From the NCBI GenBank assembly GCA_023411715.1, contig JAEYOM010000009.1:1-23656 (forward strand): 23,656 nt of DNA, given 5' to 3'. This document shows, piece after piece, positions 15,062-22,996 of this stretch; position 1 is the stretch's first letter, and each line of letters begins with the position of its first letter. Under the pieces are notes generated by a model. That model worked only from the letters and a program-made list of their open reading frames with translations, searched no databases and was not told the origin of the DNA. This stretch comes from Bacillota bacterium. GTDB lineage: Bacteria > Bacillota > Clostridia > Acetivibrionales > DTU013. The position numbers and the translations under genes were made by a program.

Positions 15062-16519
15062 TTAGTCCAGTAGCCTGTAAAATTTACCAGGCAGTTGTTC
15101 CACAAAGCCGCTCAGTTCCAGCATCAGAAGTACCGAACCCGCAAGCTGAACACTGATGCCGCAATCGCGCGCTATGGCGTCGATATGCGCAGGCCCGTTG
15201 AGCAGCTTTTCAGCAATAGTCTTTTCATCGAAACCTATCTGTGTACCGGCAGTATCCTTCGGGTCAGCCATACATGCCTTCATATGCATTCCGATATGCG
15301 ACCCGTCAACATCAAGCGGCTTCGCTCTGGTTTTGGATCCGTCAGCATAGGGCGCCTTCGCTCCGTTGTTGAATCCGACGGTATCAGGCGGCTTCATTCC
15401 GGTGTTGAATCCGACGGTATCGGGCGCCTTCGCTCCGATATGCGACCCGTCAGCATCGGGCGGCTTCGCTCTGGTTTTGGATCCGTCAGCATCGGGCGCC
15501 TTCGCTCCGATATGCGACCCGTCAGCATCAGCCTTATTCCCGCCTGTTTCAGTCAATTTTCCCGGCTCATCAGCCAGCAGTGAGCTTAAAACAGGCTTCA
15601 TATCGAGCAGCTTTCTTTCACCGTATAAATTCAGACTGCCTTCATGGTTTACATTCAATTCATCCAGTATATCGCCGGCGCAGGTGATTATCCTAGCGCC
15701 TTCCCTTATCAGACGGTTCGTCCCCGAACTGTTCACCGAATTGATGTTGCCCGGTACCGCGAAGACATCCCTTCCCTGCTCAAGCGCGTAGTCGGCTGTA
15801 ATAAGCGAACCGCTCTTCTCGCTTGCCTCCACTATGACCACACCCTGTGAAAGCCCGCTTATTATACGGTTTCGTGCCGGAAAATTGAAGGGCATGGGTT
15901 CAGTACCGGGTAAAAACTCAGAAATGACGGCTCCCTTGGAACATATTTCATTCATCAGGTTCCTGTTCTCCCTGGGATAAACGATATCGACTCCGCATCC
16001 AAGCACGGCTATTGTTCTGCCTCCCGCCTCGAGCGCGCCGTAATGTGCCCTGGAATCTACGCCCCTTGCCATACCGCTCACTACGGTCACTCCGTGCCTT
16101 GCAAGTTCTGATGAAAGCCTCTTCGACATATCGAGCCCATACCATGTGGCCTTCCTTGAACCTACCACCGCCACGCAAAGCTCGTCCTGCGTCAGCCTGC
16201 CCCTGCAGTACAGGACAATAGGCGGGTCGGCCGTATATTTCAACGCCTGCGGATAGGAAGGATCGTGTAACGTGATTACATCGGCGCCGCTTGCGGATAT
16301 ACTCTTTGTAATATCTTCGACGCCTTTTCTTATATCTGCATCCGTTATATACGAAATCATTTTCGGCGTGCATAGCTGTGAAGCCCGGAGTTCATTTTCA
16401 CCAGCCTCCCATATACAGGCCGGATCGCTGAAATGTTTGAGCAGCGCAAGGCGCTTGCGCGGGATTATCTTCACGAGAGAGCTCAACCATATCCAGTATT
16501 TAGGATCACTGCTTTCCAT
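15062..16519 (-). CDS. dprA: DNA-processing protein DprA with tandem-repeat linker
   Basis: DprA protects incoming single-stranded DNA and loads RecA during transformation. Residues 1-75 form the N-terminal helical region. The Rossmann-like core (about 112-290) has AVVGSRKATWYG, VVSGMARGVDSRAHYGAL, AVLGCGVDIVYPREN and PFNFPARNRIISGLSQGVV. The C-terminal winged helix (about 430-485) ends GFVEQLPGKFYRLL. The 485-residue length exceeds the usual 280-380 because of seven 12-residue repeats at 331-414. AGGAG lies eight bases upstream of the ATG. It sits in the common yifB-dprA-topA order. Confidence 0.96.
   Translation of the reverse strand: MESSDPKYWIWLSSLVKIIPRKRLALLKHFSDPACIWEAGENELRASQLCTPKMISYITDADIRKGVEDITKSISASGADVITLHDPSYPQALKYTADPPIVLYCRGRLTQDELCVAVVGSRKATWYGLDMSKRLSSELARHGVTVVSGMARGVDSRAHYGALEAGGRTIAVLGCGVDIVYPRENRNLMNEICSKGAVISEFLPGTEPMPFNFPARNRIISGLSQGVVIVEASEKSGSLITADYALEQGRDVFAVPGNINSVNSSGTNRLIREGARIITCAGDILDELNVNHEGSLNLYGERKLLDMKPVLSSLLADEPGKLTETGGNKADADGSHIGAKAPDADGSKTRAKPPDADGSHIGAKAPDTVGFNTGMKPPDTVGFNNGAKAPYADGSKTRAKPLDVDGSHIGMHMKACMADPKDTAGTQIGFDEKTIAEKLLNGPAHIDAIARDCGISVQLAGSVLLMLELSGFVEQLPGKFYRLLD
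15278..15529 (-). repeat. 36-bp coding tandem repeat in dprA (seven units)
   Basis: Seven 36-base units encode 12-residue repeats of the type DADGSHIGAKAP, DADGSKTRAKPP and DTVGFNTGMKPP. A degenerate trace (DTAGTQIG) follows. Unit types alternate roughly A-B-A-C-C-B-A, with near-identical DNA between like units, which suggests recent expansion and shuffling by slippage or recombination. The reading frame is kept, so the repeats lengthen the linker before the winged helix without breaking the gene. Confidence 0.95.
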
Positions 16520-16560
16520 ACAATATGCTCCTTTTATTAGTTAACTTAAACGCTTTGTTT

Positions 16561-16670
16561 CAGCCATCCCGCCGCTTAAGTCTCTGCCATCCCGCCTGTT
16601 GGTTTCAGCCATCCCGCCGCTTAAGTCTCTGCCGCCCCGCCAGTTGGTTTCAGCCATCCCGCCAGTTGAC
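16561..16670. repeat. 45-bp tandem repeat between yifB and dprA
   Basis: Units start at 16561, 16606 and 16651 (the last partial), giving about two and a half copies with a period of exactly 45. Each full unit is itself built from two related half-units that share GCCATCCCGCC or a close variant. The 228-base yifB-dprA gap contains little else that I can assign. It resembles no known terminator or RNA that I recognise. Confidence 0.88.
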
Positions 16671-16747
16671 CGGATCGGCCGGTACAGCCTGCAATCCGCA
16701 ACCGGATCTGTCCAAGCCGGGATCCTGGGCAGGGAGAGCTTACCACT

Positions 16748-18283
16748 CTATAGGTTCCAGACCTTTCTGTCCAGGCTCCTGTACTGGATCGCCTCGGCAA
16801 GGTGGACCGGCCTTATGTCATCGCTGCGATCCATGTCCGCTATGGTCCTGGCGACCTTCAGTATACGGCCGTGGGCCCTTGCGCTCATTCCGAGCCTTTC
16901 GAAGGCGTTGCGCAATATGTCCCTGCATTTATCATCGAGCCTGCAAAATCTTGCAAACATTGACGGCTGGAGCTGCGAGTTGGAATAGATACGCATGCCC
17001 TTATACCTTTCGAGCTGGATACTCCTCGCCCGCTCCACGCGTTCGCGTATCACCGCGGATGTATCCCCGGCAGCCCCGCTGTCGAGGTCCCTGTATTTTA
17101 CGGAAGCCACCTCAATGTGGATATCGATGCGATCGATCAGAGGCCCCGACAATTTGCCCAGATACTGCTGTATCTGCCGCGGCGTGCAGGTGCACCGGCC
17201 TGAAGGATCGAGCAAATTGCCGCACTTGCAAGGGTTGGCGGCGCATATCAGTGTAGTCCTGGCCGGATATGTCAGACTCGCATTGAGACGCGATATTGTT
17301 ATGACTCCGTCCTCCAGCGGCTGCCTCAGTGCTTCCATGGACTTCCTGCTGAACTCCGGAAGCTCGTCCAGAAAAAGAACACCGTAATGAGCAAGGCTGA
17401 TTTCCCCCGGTTTCGGATTTGAACCGCCTCCGACCAGCCCTATGTCCGAGATCGTGTGATGCGGGCTTCTGAACGGCCGTATATTCACAAGCGGCAAGCC
17501 TGGCGGCAGTATTCCCGCTATGCTGTGTATCTTTGTTACCTCAAGAGCCTCTTCAAAGGTCATCGACGGCAATATCGTCGGCAGCCTCCTGGCCAGCATG
17601 GTCTTGCCACAGCCGGGAGCTCCCAGCATCAGACAATTGTGCCCGCCCGAGGCCGCCACCTCCAAAGCTCGTTTTACATTTTCCTGCCCCTTTACGTCGG
17701 CAAAGTCGATATCACAATCGGCTTTACCATTCAGGAGATCACTGTCGTCGCCTGTAAAAGGCTCTGATTCCATATCTCCGTTTATTATCGAAACCGTGTC
17801 CTTCAGATTCCTTACCGGAATGATCACAAGATCCTTTACTACCGAAGCCTCTCTTGCATTATCTGCGGGCAGGAAAAGATAACGAATACCGTTCTGCCTG
17901 GCGCACACGGCAATAGGAAGGATACCCCTGACTGCCTTGATCTCACCGTCGAGGGAAAGCTCTCCAATAAACATTGAATTCTGTAATTTTGAATAGTCGA
18001 TCGTACCGACTGCGGATATGACGCCGAGGGCAATGGCTAGGTCGAAGGAAGAGCCCTCTTTCCTGAGATTGGCCGGCGAAAGATTCATTGTGATCCTGCG
18101 TACCGGAAATTCGAAGCCCGAATTCTTTATGGCGGAGCGCACGCGTTCACGTGCTTCGCGGATCGCTGCGTCCCCCAGTCCTACTATATCGAAGGCGGGT
18201 ATCCCGCTGCTTATGTCGGTCTCTACGCCGACAGGGCAGCCGTCTATTCCTAGAAGTCCGCAGCTTACGATTCTTGAGTACAT
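16748..18283 (-). CDS. yifB: YifB/ComM family Mg-chelatase-like AAA+ ATPase
   Basis: A 511-residue AAA+ protein of the YifB/ComM family. In Gram-negative bacteria ComM is a hexameric branch-migration helicase that helps integrate transforming DNA; a similar role here is inference from family and from adjacency to dprA. The N-terminal Lon/ChlI-like domain spans 1-170 (VGLGDAAIREARERVRSA, NLSPANLRKEG). Walker A is GAPGCGKT (221-228) and Walker B VLFLDE (302-307). The AANPCKCG segment with Cys 352, 354, 364 and 366 looks metal-binding. A C-terminal Mg-chelatase helical domain follows. The ATG has AAAGG nine bases upstream. The 192-base AT-rich gap upstream (18284-18475) holds no gene and no promoter I can defend. 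Confidence 0.95.
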   Translation of the reverse strand: MYSRIVSCGLLGIDGCPVGVETDISSGIPAFDIVGLGDAAIREARERVRSAIKNSGFEFPVRRITMNLSPANLRKEGSSFDLAIALGVISAVGTIDYSKLQNSMFIGELSLDGEIKAVRGILPIAVCARQNGIRYLFLPADNAREASVVKDLVIIPVRNLKDTVSIINGDMESEPFTGDDSDLLNGKADCDIDFADVKGQENVKRALEVAASGGHNCLMLGAPGCGKTMLARRLPTILPSMTFEEALEVTKIHSIAGILPPGLPLVNIRPFRSPHHTISDIGLVGGGSNPKPGEISLAHYGVLFLDELPEFSRKSMEALRQPLEDGVITISRLNASLTYPARTTLICAANPCKCGNLLDPSGRCTCTPRQIQQYLGKLSGPLIDRIDIHIEVASVKYRDLDSGAAGDTSAVIRERVERARSIQLERYKGMRIYSNSQLQPSMFARFCRLDDKCRDILRNAFERLGMSARAHGRILKVARTIADMDRSDDIRPVHLAEAIQYRSLDRKVWNL

Positions 18284-18475
18284 ACAGCACAGCCTTTCGA
18301 CAGTATATTTGGTATATGTTGTACATTCTTGTAAATAATTACCAACATAATACTACTATAATTGACTGTATTTGTACATACCTGAAATAAAATATTTACT
18401 ACGTTTAAATCTTCCTGCTATTTGTAGTTCCAGCAATTGTAACTTTATTAACATTATTTTTTAGAAGAGCTGCTC

Positions 18476-19300
18476 TTACTTCCGATTAAGTTTATTAAGC
18501 ATATCACCCATTTCTTTTACAGCATACATTCTATCTATAGCATGCAATTTGTGATATTGGTCCGGAGTCACTGTTGTATAATAAGATTCAGTACGTATAT
18601 AAAAGCCATCAACATTCGTGAATTTACCCATTCCAAGACCCAATGAAGCATATGCGCCTTTTGGATAAGTCAGTTTATCGCCGATAGCGAATTTTACCTT
18701 TTTATCTTTGTATGTGTCATCGGAGCTATCTGTCATGAAAAGTAAAAGTTTATCGTCAATTTTGCTATCTACTTTATCAGTATAAATATACCTTATTAGC
18801 ATATCATTTTTGATATCCTCTTTACTTACCGAATAAACTAGATTTTGCAGCCAAGCATCTTCCGTTTCATTATTTCCGTTTTTTTCTTCATAAGCTTTTT
18901 TAGCTGCCTCATACAATGATTTCAGCCGTAGATATCCATCGTTCTCAAGGATTGATATCAGGGTGTTCTCTTTGATACTACCCTTATAACTTTTATTTAC
19001 AAGAACATTAATTTTTCTCAATAGCACATATTTGTCATTTTCGAAGTACTCAATATCCTTTACTACTCCGGTTACAACATAATCGGAATCGTCATACATG
19101 TCCTCTATTCCCGCATAAGTACCGGTAAGCTCTGAATGAGGTAATTCCTGTGTTGTTTTAACTTTACTTTCATCTACAAAGAATGAGCTTGTTTTTAAGG
19201 ATTTATCCATATAATTACTGCTACAGCTTGTAAAAATAAAAAATGCACATATTATAACGAGTATTTTTAGAATTCGATAATTTTCATTATATCTAATCAT
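18476..19300 (-). CDS. Putative lipoprotein of unknown function
   Basis: A 274-residue protein I do not recognise. The N-terminus has a hydrophobic stretch (10-23) ending in FTSC, a plausible lipobox with Cys26, so it is probably anchored on the outer face of the membrane. The mature part is polar, Lys/Asp-rich and of mixed alpha/beta character. A segment around DYVVTGVVKDIEYFENDKYV and INVLVNKSYKG could be a small beta-barrel, but this is a guess. AAGGGG lies nine bases upstream of the ATG. Base composition is clearly more AT-rich than in yifB-trmFO. No terminator is visible before yifB. It may be a strain-variable gene. Confidence 0.8.
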   Translation of the reverse strand: MIRYNENYRILKILVIICAFFIFTSCSSNYMDKSLKTSSFFVDESKVKTTQELPHSELTGTYAGIEDMYDDSDYVVTGVVKDIEYFENDKYVLLRKINVLVNKSYKGSIKENTLISILENDGYLRLKSLYEAAKKAYEEKNGNNETEDAWLQNLVYSVSKEDIKNDMLIRYIYTDKVDSKIDDKLLLFMTDSSDDTYKDKKVKFAIGDKLTYPKGAYASLGLGMGKFTNVDGFYIRTESYYTTVTPDQYHKLHAIDRMYAVKEMGDMLNKLNRK

Positions 19301-19333
19301 TAGATTTTACCCCTTATGAAACTGATATTATAT

Positions 19334-19360
19334 ATTATAAATAAATTAGTTATATGCCAA
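19334..19360 (-). promoter_or_regulatory. Candidate sigma-A promoter for the 274-residue lipoprotein
   Basis: On the minus strand TTGGCA (19355-19360), a 15-base spacer and TATAAT (19334-19339) lie about 33 bases before the ATG. A TAATAT at 17-base spacing is an alternative -10. The -35 box lies inside one arm of a perfect 17-bp inverted repeat. Confidence 0.4.
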
Positions 19361-19388
19361 TGATAATTAACTGGCATATAACTAATTT
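19343..19388. promoter_or_regulatory. Perfect 17-bp inverted repeat between the two exported-protein genes
   Basis: Arms 19343-19359 and 19372-19388 (AAATTAGTTATATGCCA and its complement) flank a 12-base loop. It could terminate the upstream gene (stop at 19421), although only a broken T-rich tail follows on the minus strand. It could instead be an operator, since one arm covers the likely -35 box of the downstream gene. I cannot decide between these. Confidence 0.6.
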
Positions 19389-19420
19389 TTAATCCCAGAT
19401 CAATGACAATTAATGATACT

Positions 19421-20182
19421 TTAGATATAAATGGTATCCTCCAACAAAGAACCGGAAGTTAGTGTAATAGAAAAATAAGAATATATTGAATTCCAAATAC
19501 CTCCACTAATAGGATAATAACCACTATTACCACTATCTACAGCATATACTCCGGAAGTCGGACGATTGATATTCCGGTAATAATGGTAATCATCTATATT
19601 ATACAGGATATGATAGCCGAACTGCATACTGGTGCAGTAGCTAGATCCCTGTGTAATATTTGTTTCAACCCTCGATACATGAAACGCTAAATCAGATCCA
19701 AGCGGGTCGGAATACCTCATAGTATAGTATAGAGTTTGAGCAACATTTACTGAACCATTAGTTTTTGTTGTACTTTTTGAATCATCTGCATAAAAATACG
19801 TTGTAGCTGTTGGAGAAAAAACAGCTGAAACAACGTTTGAAGCATCAATTTGTAGCAAATTGTTATCAGTTACGCCAATTGAATTAGTTACATAAGTTTC
19901 TTCAATTGTACCATCATCATATATTTTTCTCTCTAGTAACTGTTCTGATTTGAACGTTTTGCCATTGTTTAAGCTACCGGTTTTGCTATTATGTAAAAAG
20001 TTTTTAGTATGGGCTCCTGCCGACTTTTGTTGAATCGCAAGTCGTATAAGTTCATTATTATTTGTTATTTGTTTGTGTGACTCAACAATTTTATAGTGTC
20101 CGCCTGTACTTGACTCGGCATATATAGGAATTGAAATACTAAACGCAAAAATAAAAGCTAGTAGAACTGTAAATTTTTTCAT
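19421..20182 (-). CDS. Putative secreted protein of unknown function
   Basis: A 253-residue protein I do not recognise. It has a clear signal peptide (KK, then a hydrophobic core, with likely cleavage after PIYA at residue 22) and no lipobox, so it is probably released or wall-associated. The mature protein is rich in Ser, Thr, Tyr and Asn with predicted beta character. Aromatic clusters (TTYFYADD, DDYHYYRNI, YSYFSITLTSG) near the C-terminus are reminiscent of surface or extracellular proteins. AAAGGA lies eight bases before the ATG. The composition is AT-rich like the neighbouring lipoprotein. The two may work together, but only adjacency supports that. Confidence 0.8.
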   Translation of the reverse strand: MKKFTVLLAFIFAFSISIPIYAESSTGGHYKIVESHKQITNNNELIRLAIQQKSAGAHTKNFLHNSKTGSLNNGKTFKSEQLLERKIYDDGTIEETYVTNSIGVTDNNLLQIDASNVVSAVFSPTATTYFYADDSKSTTKTNGSVNVAQTLYYTMRYSDPLGSDLAFHVSRVETNITQGSSYCTSMQFGYHILYNIDDYHYYRNINRPTSGVYAVDSGNSGYYPISGGIWNSIYSYFSITLTSGSLLEDTIYI

Positions 20183-20218
20183 AAACGTAATCCTTTCTTT
20201 TGTCTTATTGGCAATTTC

Positions 20219-20236
20219 TTAATATGTACATATTAA
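20219..20236. promoter_or_regulatory. 18-bp perfect palindrome upstream of the secreted-protein gene
   Basis: TTAATATGTACATATTAA is a perfect palindrome 37-54 bases before the start codon at 20182. Its position and symmetry suit a dimeric repressor site. It is AT-rich, so chance remains possible. No convincing promoter could be fixed around it. Confidence 0.4.
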
Positions 20237-20326
20237 TGAATTAAGTATATCAATTATATTCTGGATATTATGTCGAAAAGTGGTCATAGAAAAATATTAT
20301 TTTTGCAATTATGCTGTTTTCCGCAG

Positions 20327-20367
20327 AAAAAAGGGATATCCCAAGAATCAATTGGAATACCCCTTTT
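20327..20367 (-). terminator. Intrinsic terminator of the ABC transporter operon
   Basis: On the minus strand AAGGGGTATTCCAA pairs with TTGGGATATCCCTT (14 bp with two G-U pairs) across a 7-base loop, and the stem runs into six T residues. It lies about 85 bases after the solute-binding protein stop at 20450. A short T-run on the other side allows weak bidirectional action. Confidence 0.85.
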
Positions 20368-20449
20368 AAGTTATATTTCAAACATGAGGGTAGTTTCGAA
20401 ACATTTTCTGACAGGTTCGCTTTAGCCTGGACAATTTCATCGTCTCAGA

Positions 20450-22336
20450 CTATTTGGACCACTGCAGTACTTTATCCTTTACGTAGCTCGAGTATATCTC
20501 GCCGGCAGTTTTAGCGCCATCGGAAATCAATTTGTCCGTAAACTTCTGATAAGTTGCATCAAATTCGCCAGGTGGGCACAGGATAGCTTCAGGAAGAAGC
20601 TTCCTGGCATCGTCTTCAAACTTTTGTATCATTACGTTCAGATCCGAATCCACAGGTACTGAAATCATCCATGCAGCGCCGTACGGTCTCTGTTTGAACT
20701 CGTTCTCCTTCGGGAACAGATCCTTCCAGGTGGTTGCATTATAGTGCTTTAGTATTTCCTTCTCTTCTGCAGGGTAAGCTGCGACAACCTGACTCGGGAA
20801 GTTAGGGGAGTAATAGCTGCCTGTCGAATCCTTGACGCCGTTTCCATATCTTATACTGAGCCTGTACTGCCCTACGCCCGTCTTCTTGATCCATGCTGCG
20901 TTATTATTGGTTGCCTCTTTCTGAACAGCATCCGGAACATAGCGTATACCCTTTGCGTCAACTTTATAAGTCAGATCCTTGACACCCCAGTTTGCCAATA
21001 CCTGCCCCTCGTCGGAAGAGATATAGTCAAGGAATTTAATAGCCCTTACAGGATCTTTGCAGCCGGTGGTTATTGAAGTTCCGACACCGCCGGAGAAGCC
21101 GGGCATATTGAAATCATTAGCTTTGTATTTTGTGCTGATGGTTACCGGGAAATGCCCATAAGCGCGATCGCCCTTGCCAGCTGACCTTAGGGCATTCTCG
21201 CCGTCGCCATACTCCCATTCCTGGTCTATCAGAGCAAGAACTGTTCCGGTAGCGATCTTGGCCTTGTACTGGTCGTACTTCTGCGTAAAGGTTTCCGGAT
21301 CCAGAAGCCCTGTTGCATTCATGTGGTTCAACCAGCGGAAATATTCCTTTTCCTCGGGACGCAGATAGTGCTGTGTAGCTTTGTAAGTCTTTGGGTCTAT
21401 GTACCACTCGCCGTTATCGGGCTCGCCCGTTGCCTGGAACGCAGGGTTCCTCACGGTAATCATCGAACGCCAGTCTTCAGCTAACAGTGACAAGCCTATT
21501 GTGGGCTTTCCGTCGATGGTCGGATGTTTTTGCTTATAGGCCTTGATAGCATTCTCAAAATCCGCAGTTGTACGGATCCTGGGGTAATTCAATTCCTTCA
21601 GCACGGCGTACTGAAGCTCGAAACCGCCTGTTGCATCGAAGGACATATTGTCGATCGAATCAACCGTTGCCAGTTCATAGATCGATTTGTCGGAAAGGCT
21701 CCACTGCTGACGTACGAGGTTATCGCCATAGACCTTTTTTATATTGGGAGCATATTTGTTTATGAGGGGTGTAAGGTCAAGCAGCGCTCCGGCATCGACC
21801 ATAAGGTTGGTGTATTTTGCACTGATGAGGTCGGGGTACTTGCCGCTTGCCGCTATTAATGCGACCTTTTGTTTGGGATCTCCGACGGCGAACTCCATCT
21901 TGAGAGTTACGCCCGTCCTCTTTGTTATAGCCTGGCCTACCGCATCCTTCATATCGTTCCAGTTCGGATTCGGATCTGAGGCGAACATGGTAAAGGTTAC
22001 AGGCTTCAAAACCGTCACTGTAACCTTGGCAGAAACCGCTTTTTTAGATGCGCTTGTTACAGTTATTGTCGTTGTTCCTGCAGCTACTCCGGTTACCTTG
22101 CCGCTAGCGTCAACAGTAGCTATTTTCTTGTTTGCCGTTGAATAGATCATATGCCTTTGAGTAGTATTCTGGGGTGTCAGCGTAACTTTCAGATCGCAGG
22201 ATCCACCGATTCCCAGATTGATCGGGTTCTCAACAGCCTTGATTCCTGTTATTTCAACCGTTGAAAACGCTGCCGCCGGCACTGATAATGCCAGCACTAA
22301 TACCAAACTCAGAAAAACCAGCAAAACTCTCTTCAT
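20450..22336 (-). CDS. Extracellular solute-binding protein with Big2 Ig-like domain
   Basis: A 628-residue exported sugar-binding subunit of a CUT1 ABC importer. After a signal peptide (about 1-23, SVPAAA/FS) comes a Big2 Ig-like domain (about 27-110; ATVDASGKVTGVAAGTTTITV is the family signature). A family 1 solute-binding domain follows to the end, large like the LplA/YtcQ type (NGEWYIDPKTYKATQHYL, GFSGGVGTSITTGCKDPVRA, FLDYISSDEGQVLANWG). The signal peptide has no lipobox cysteine, unusual for a Gram-positive binding protein. The ATG at 22336 is six bases behind AGGAGG; a GTG 15 bases upstream overlaps that site and is unlikely. The ligand cannot be told; complex plant or host oligosaccharides are common for this group. 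Confidence 0.92.
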   Translation of the reverse strand: MKRVLLVFLSLVLVLALSVPAAAFSTVEITGIKAVENPINLGIGGSCDLKVTLTPQNTTQRHMIYSTANKKIATVDASGKVTGVAAGTTTITVTSASKKAVSAKVTVTVLKPVTFTMFASDPNPNWNDMKDAVGQAITKRTGVTLKMEFAVGDPKQKVALIAASGKYPDLISAKYTNLMVDAGALLDLTPLINKYAPNIKKVYGDNLVRQQWSLSDKSIYELATVDSIDNMSFDATGGFELQYAVLKELNYPRIRTTADFENAIKAYKQKHPTIDGKPTIGLSLLAEDWRSMITVRNPAFQATGEPDNGEWYIDPKTYKATQHYLRPEEKEYFRWLNHMNATGLLDPETFTQKYDQYKAKIATGTVLALIDQEWEYGDGENALRSAGKGDRAYGHFPVTISTKYKANDFNMPGFSGGVGTSITTGCKDPVRAIKFLDYISSDEGQVLANWGVKDLTYKVDAKGIRYVPDAVQKEATNNNAAWIKKTGVGQYRLSIRYGNGVKDSTGSYYSPNFPSQVVAAYPAEEKEILKHYNATTWKDLFPKENEFKQRPYGAAWMISVPVDSDLNVMIQKFEDDARKLLPEAILCPPGEFDATYQKFTDKLISDGAKTAGEIYSSYVKDKVLQWSK

Positions 22337-22373
22337 ACAACTCCTCCTCACTTTTTATACTGCATCAGAATCT

Positions 22374-22402
22374 TTTAAAAAGACTCATCCTTTGTCAGTC
22401 AA
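22374..22402 (-). promoter_or_regulatory. Weak candidate internal promoter before the binding-protein gene
   Basis: On the minus strand TTGACT (22397-22402), a 17-base spacer and TTTAAA (22374-22379) end 38 bases before the start codon. It could raise binding-protein levels above the permease, a common need. The -10 box is poor. Confidence 0.25.
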
Positions 22403-22476
22403 GATTTAAATTACATCATTTGCAAAACAAGCTCCATTTCCATTCGATTACGATTAAGAAGCACCTCCTTAACAAA

Positions 22477-22959
22477 TTATTTTTTTGCAAATTCAGACTG
22501 GTTATCCTGATAAACCGATAACAGATGACCGGATTCAGCTTCGATATAAACGTCCGCCGTATCGGTTGCGTCACTTTCGGACAATTGTACCTTCAACACC
22601 CCTTCCACCAGAGTAGCGGGATATGTTCCTTCATTATCTTCATACTGATATCCCGTGTCGGTTTTGGTTATTTTGGCATAGCGATCCGATGCATTTACGT
22701 CCGTCCAGGTTCCAAGCAGGTCCGCATCGCTTGCTTTTTCCGTATCCGCCGCGGGCAGGGCTGCTTCCACCGTAGCTTCCTGATTGGTCTGAGCCTGGAC
22801 GGCAGCTTCTGCGGTCGAAAGCGACTCGCTTGGCGAGACCGACCAGTCTGTAGAAGAGTACTCGGCGGTCGAATCAGAGCCGCTGCCTCCGCATGCAGTG
22901 AGAGCAGCTGAAAAAATAAATACCAGGATAAGAACCACAGACGTTTTAATAAATTTCAT
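22477..22959 (-). CDS. Small putative lipoprotein in the ABC transporter operon
   Basis: A 160-residue protein with a textbook lipoprotein signal (hydrophobic core 6-19, lipobox LTAC, Cys23, followed by GGSGSDS). A Ser/Thr/Ala/Glu-rich linker (about 27-80) leads to a compact C-terminal domain starting LLGTWTDVNASDRYAKITKT, with regular beta strands reminiscent of small lipocalin-like or copper-resistance-type barrels. I cannot assign it to a family. AGGAG lies nine bases before the ATG. It lies 37 bases after the permease and before the binding protein, so it is probably co-transcribed and may serve the transporter at the cell surface. Confidence 0.82.
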   Translation of the reverse strand: MKFIKTSVVLILVFIFSAALTACGGSGSDSTAEYSSTDWSVSPSESLSTAEAAVQAQTNQEATVEAALPAADTEKASDADLLGTWTDVNASDRYAKITKTDTGYQYEDNEGTYPATLVEGVLKVQLSESDATDTADVYIEAESGHLLSVYQDNQSEFAKK

Positions 22960-22996
22960 ATTTTGTCACTCCTTATGTTAATTTTCATCTGATTGA

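Noticed and set aside
16525..17256. Plus-strand open frame with repeated PSRRLSLC-like translation
   Set aside because: The repeats come from the non-coding 45-bp array, and the remainder is antisense to yifB.
18455..18480. Hairpin AAGAGC/GCTCTT after the 274-residue lipoprotein as a terminator
   Set aside because: The loop would be too tight, and an A-run rather than a T-run follows in the direction of transcription.
22411..22443. Ten-codon micro-ORF after an orphan AAGGAGG (22464-22470) in the leader of the binding-protein gene
   Set aside because: The spacing of about 20 bases to its ATG is too long, and nothing else supports translation.
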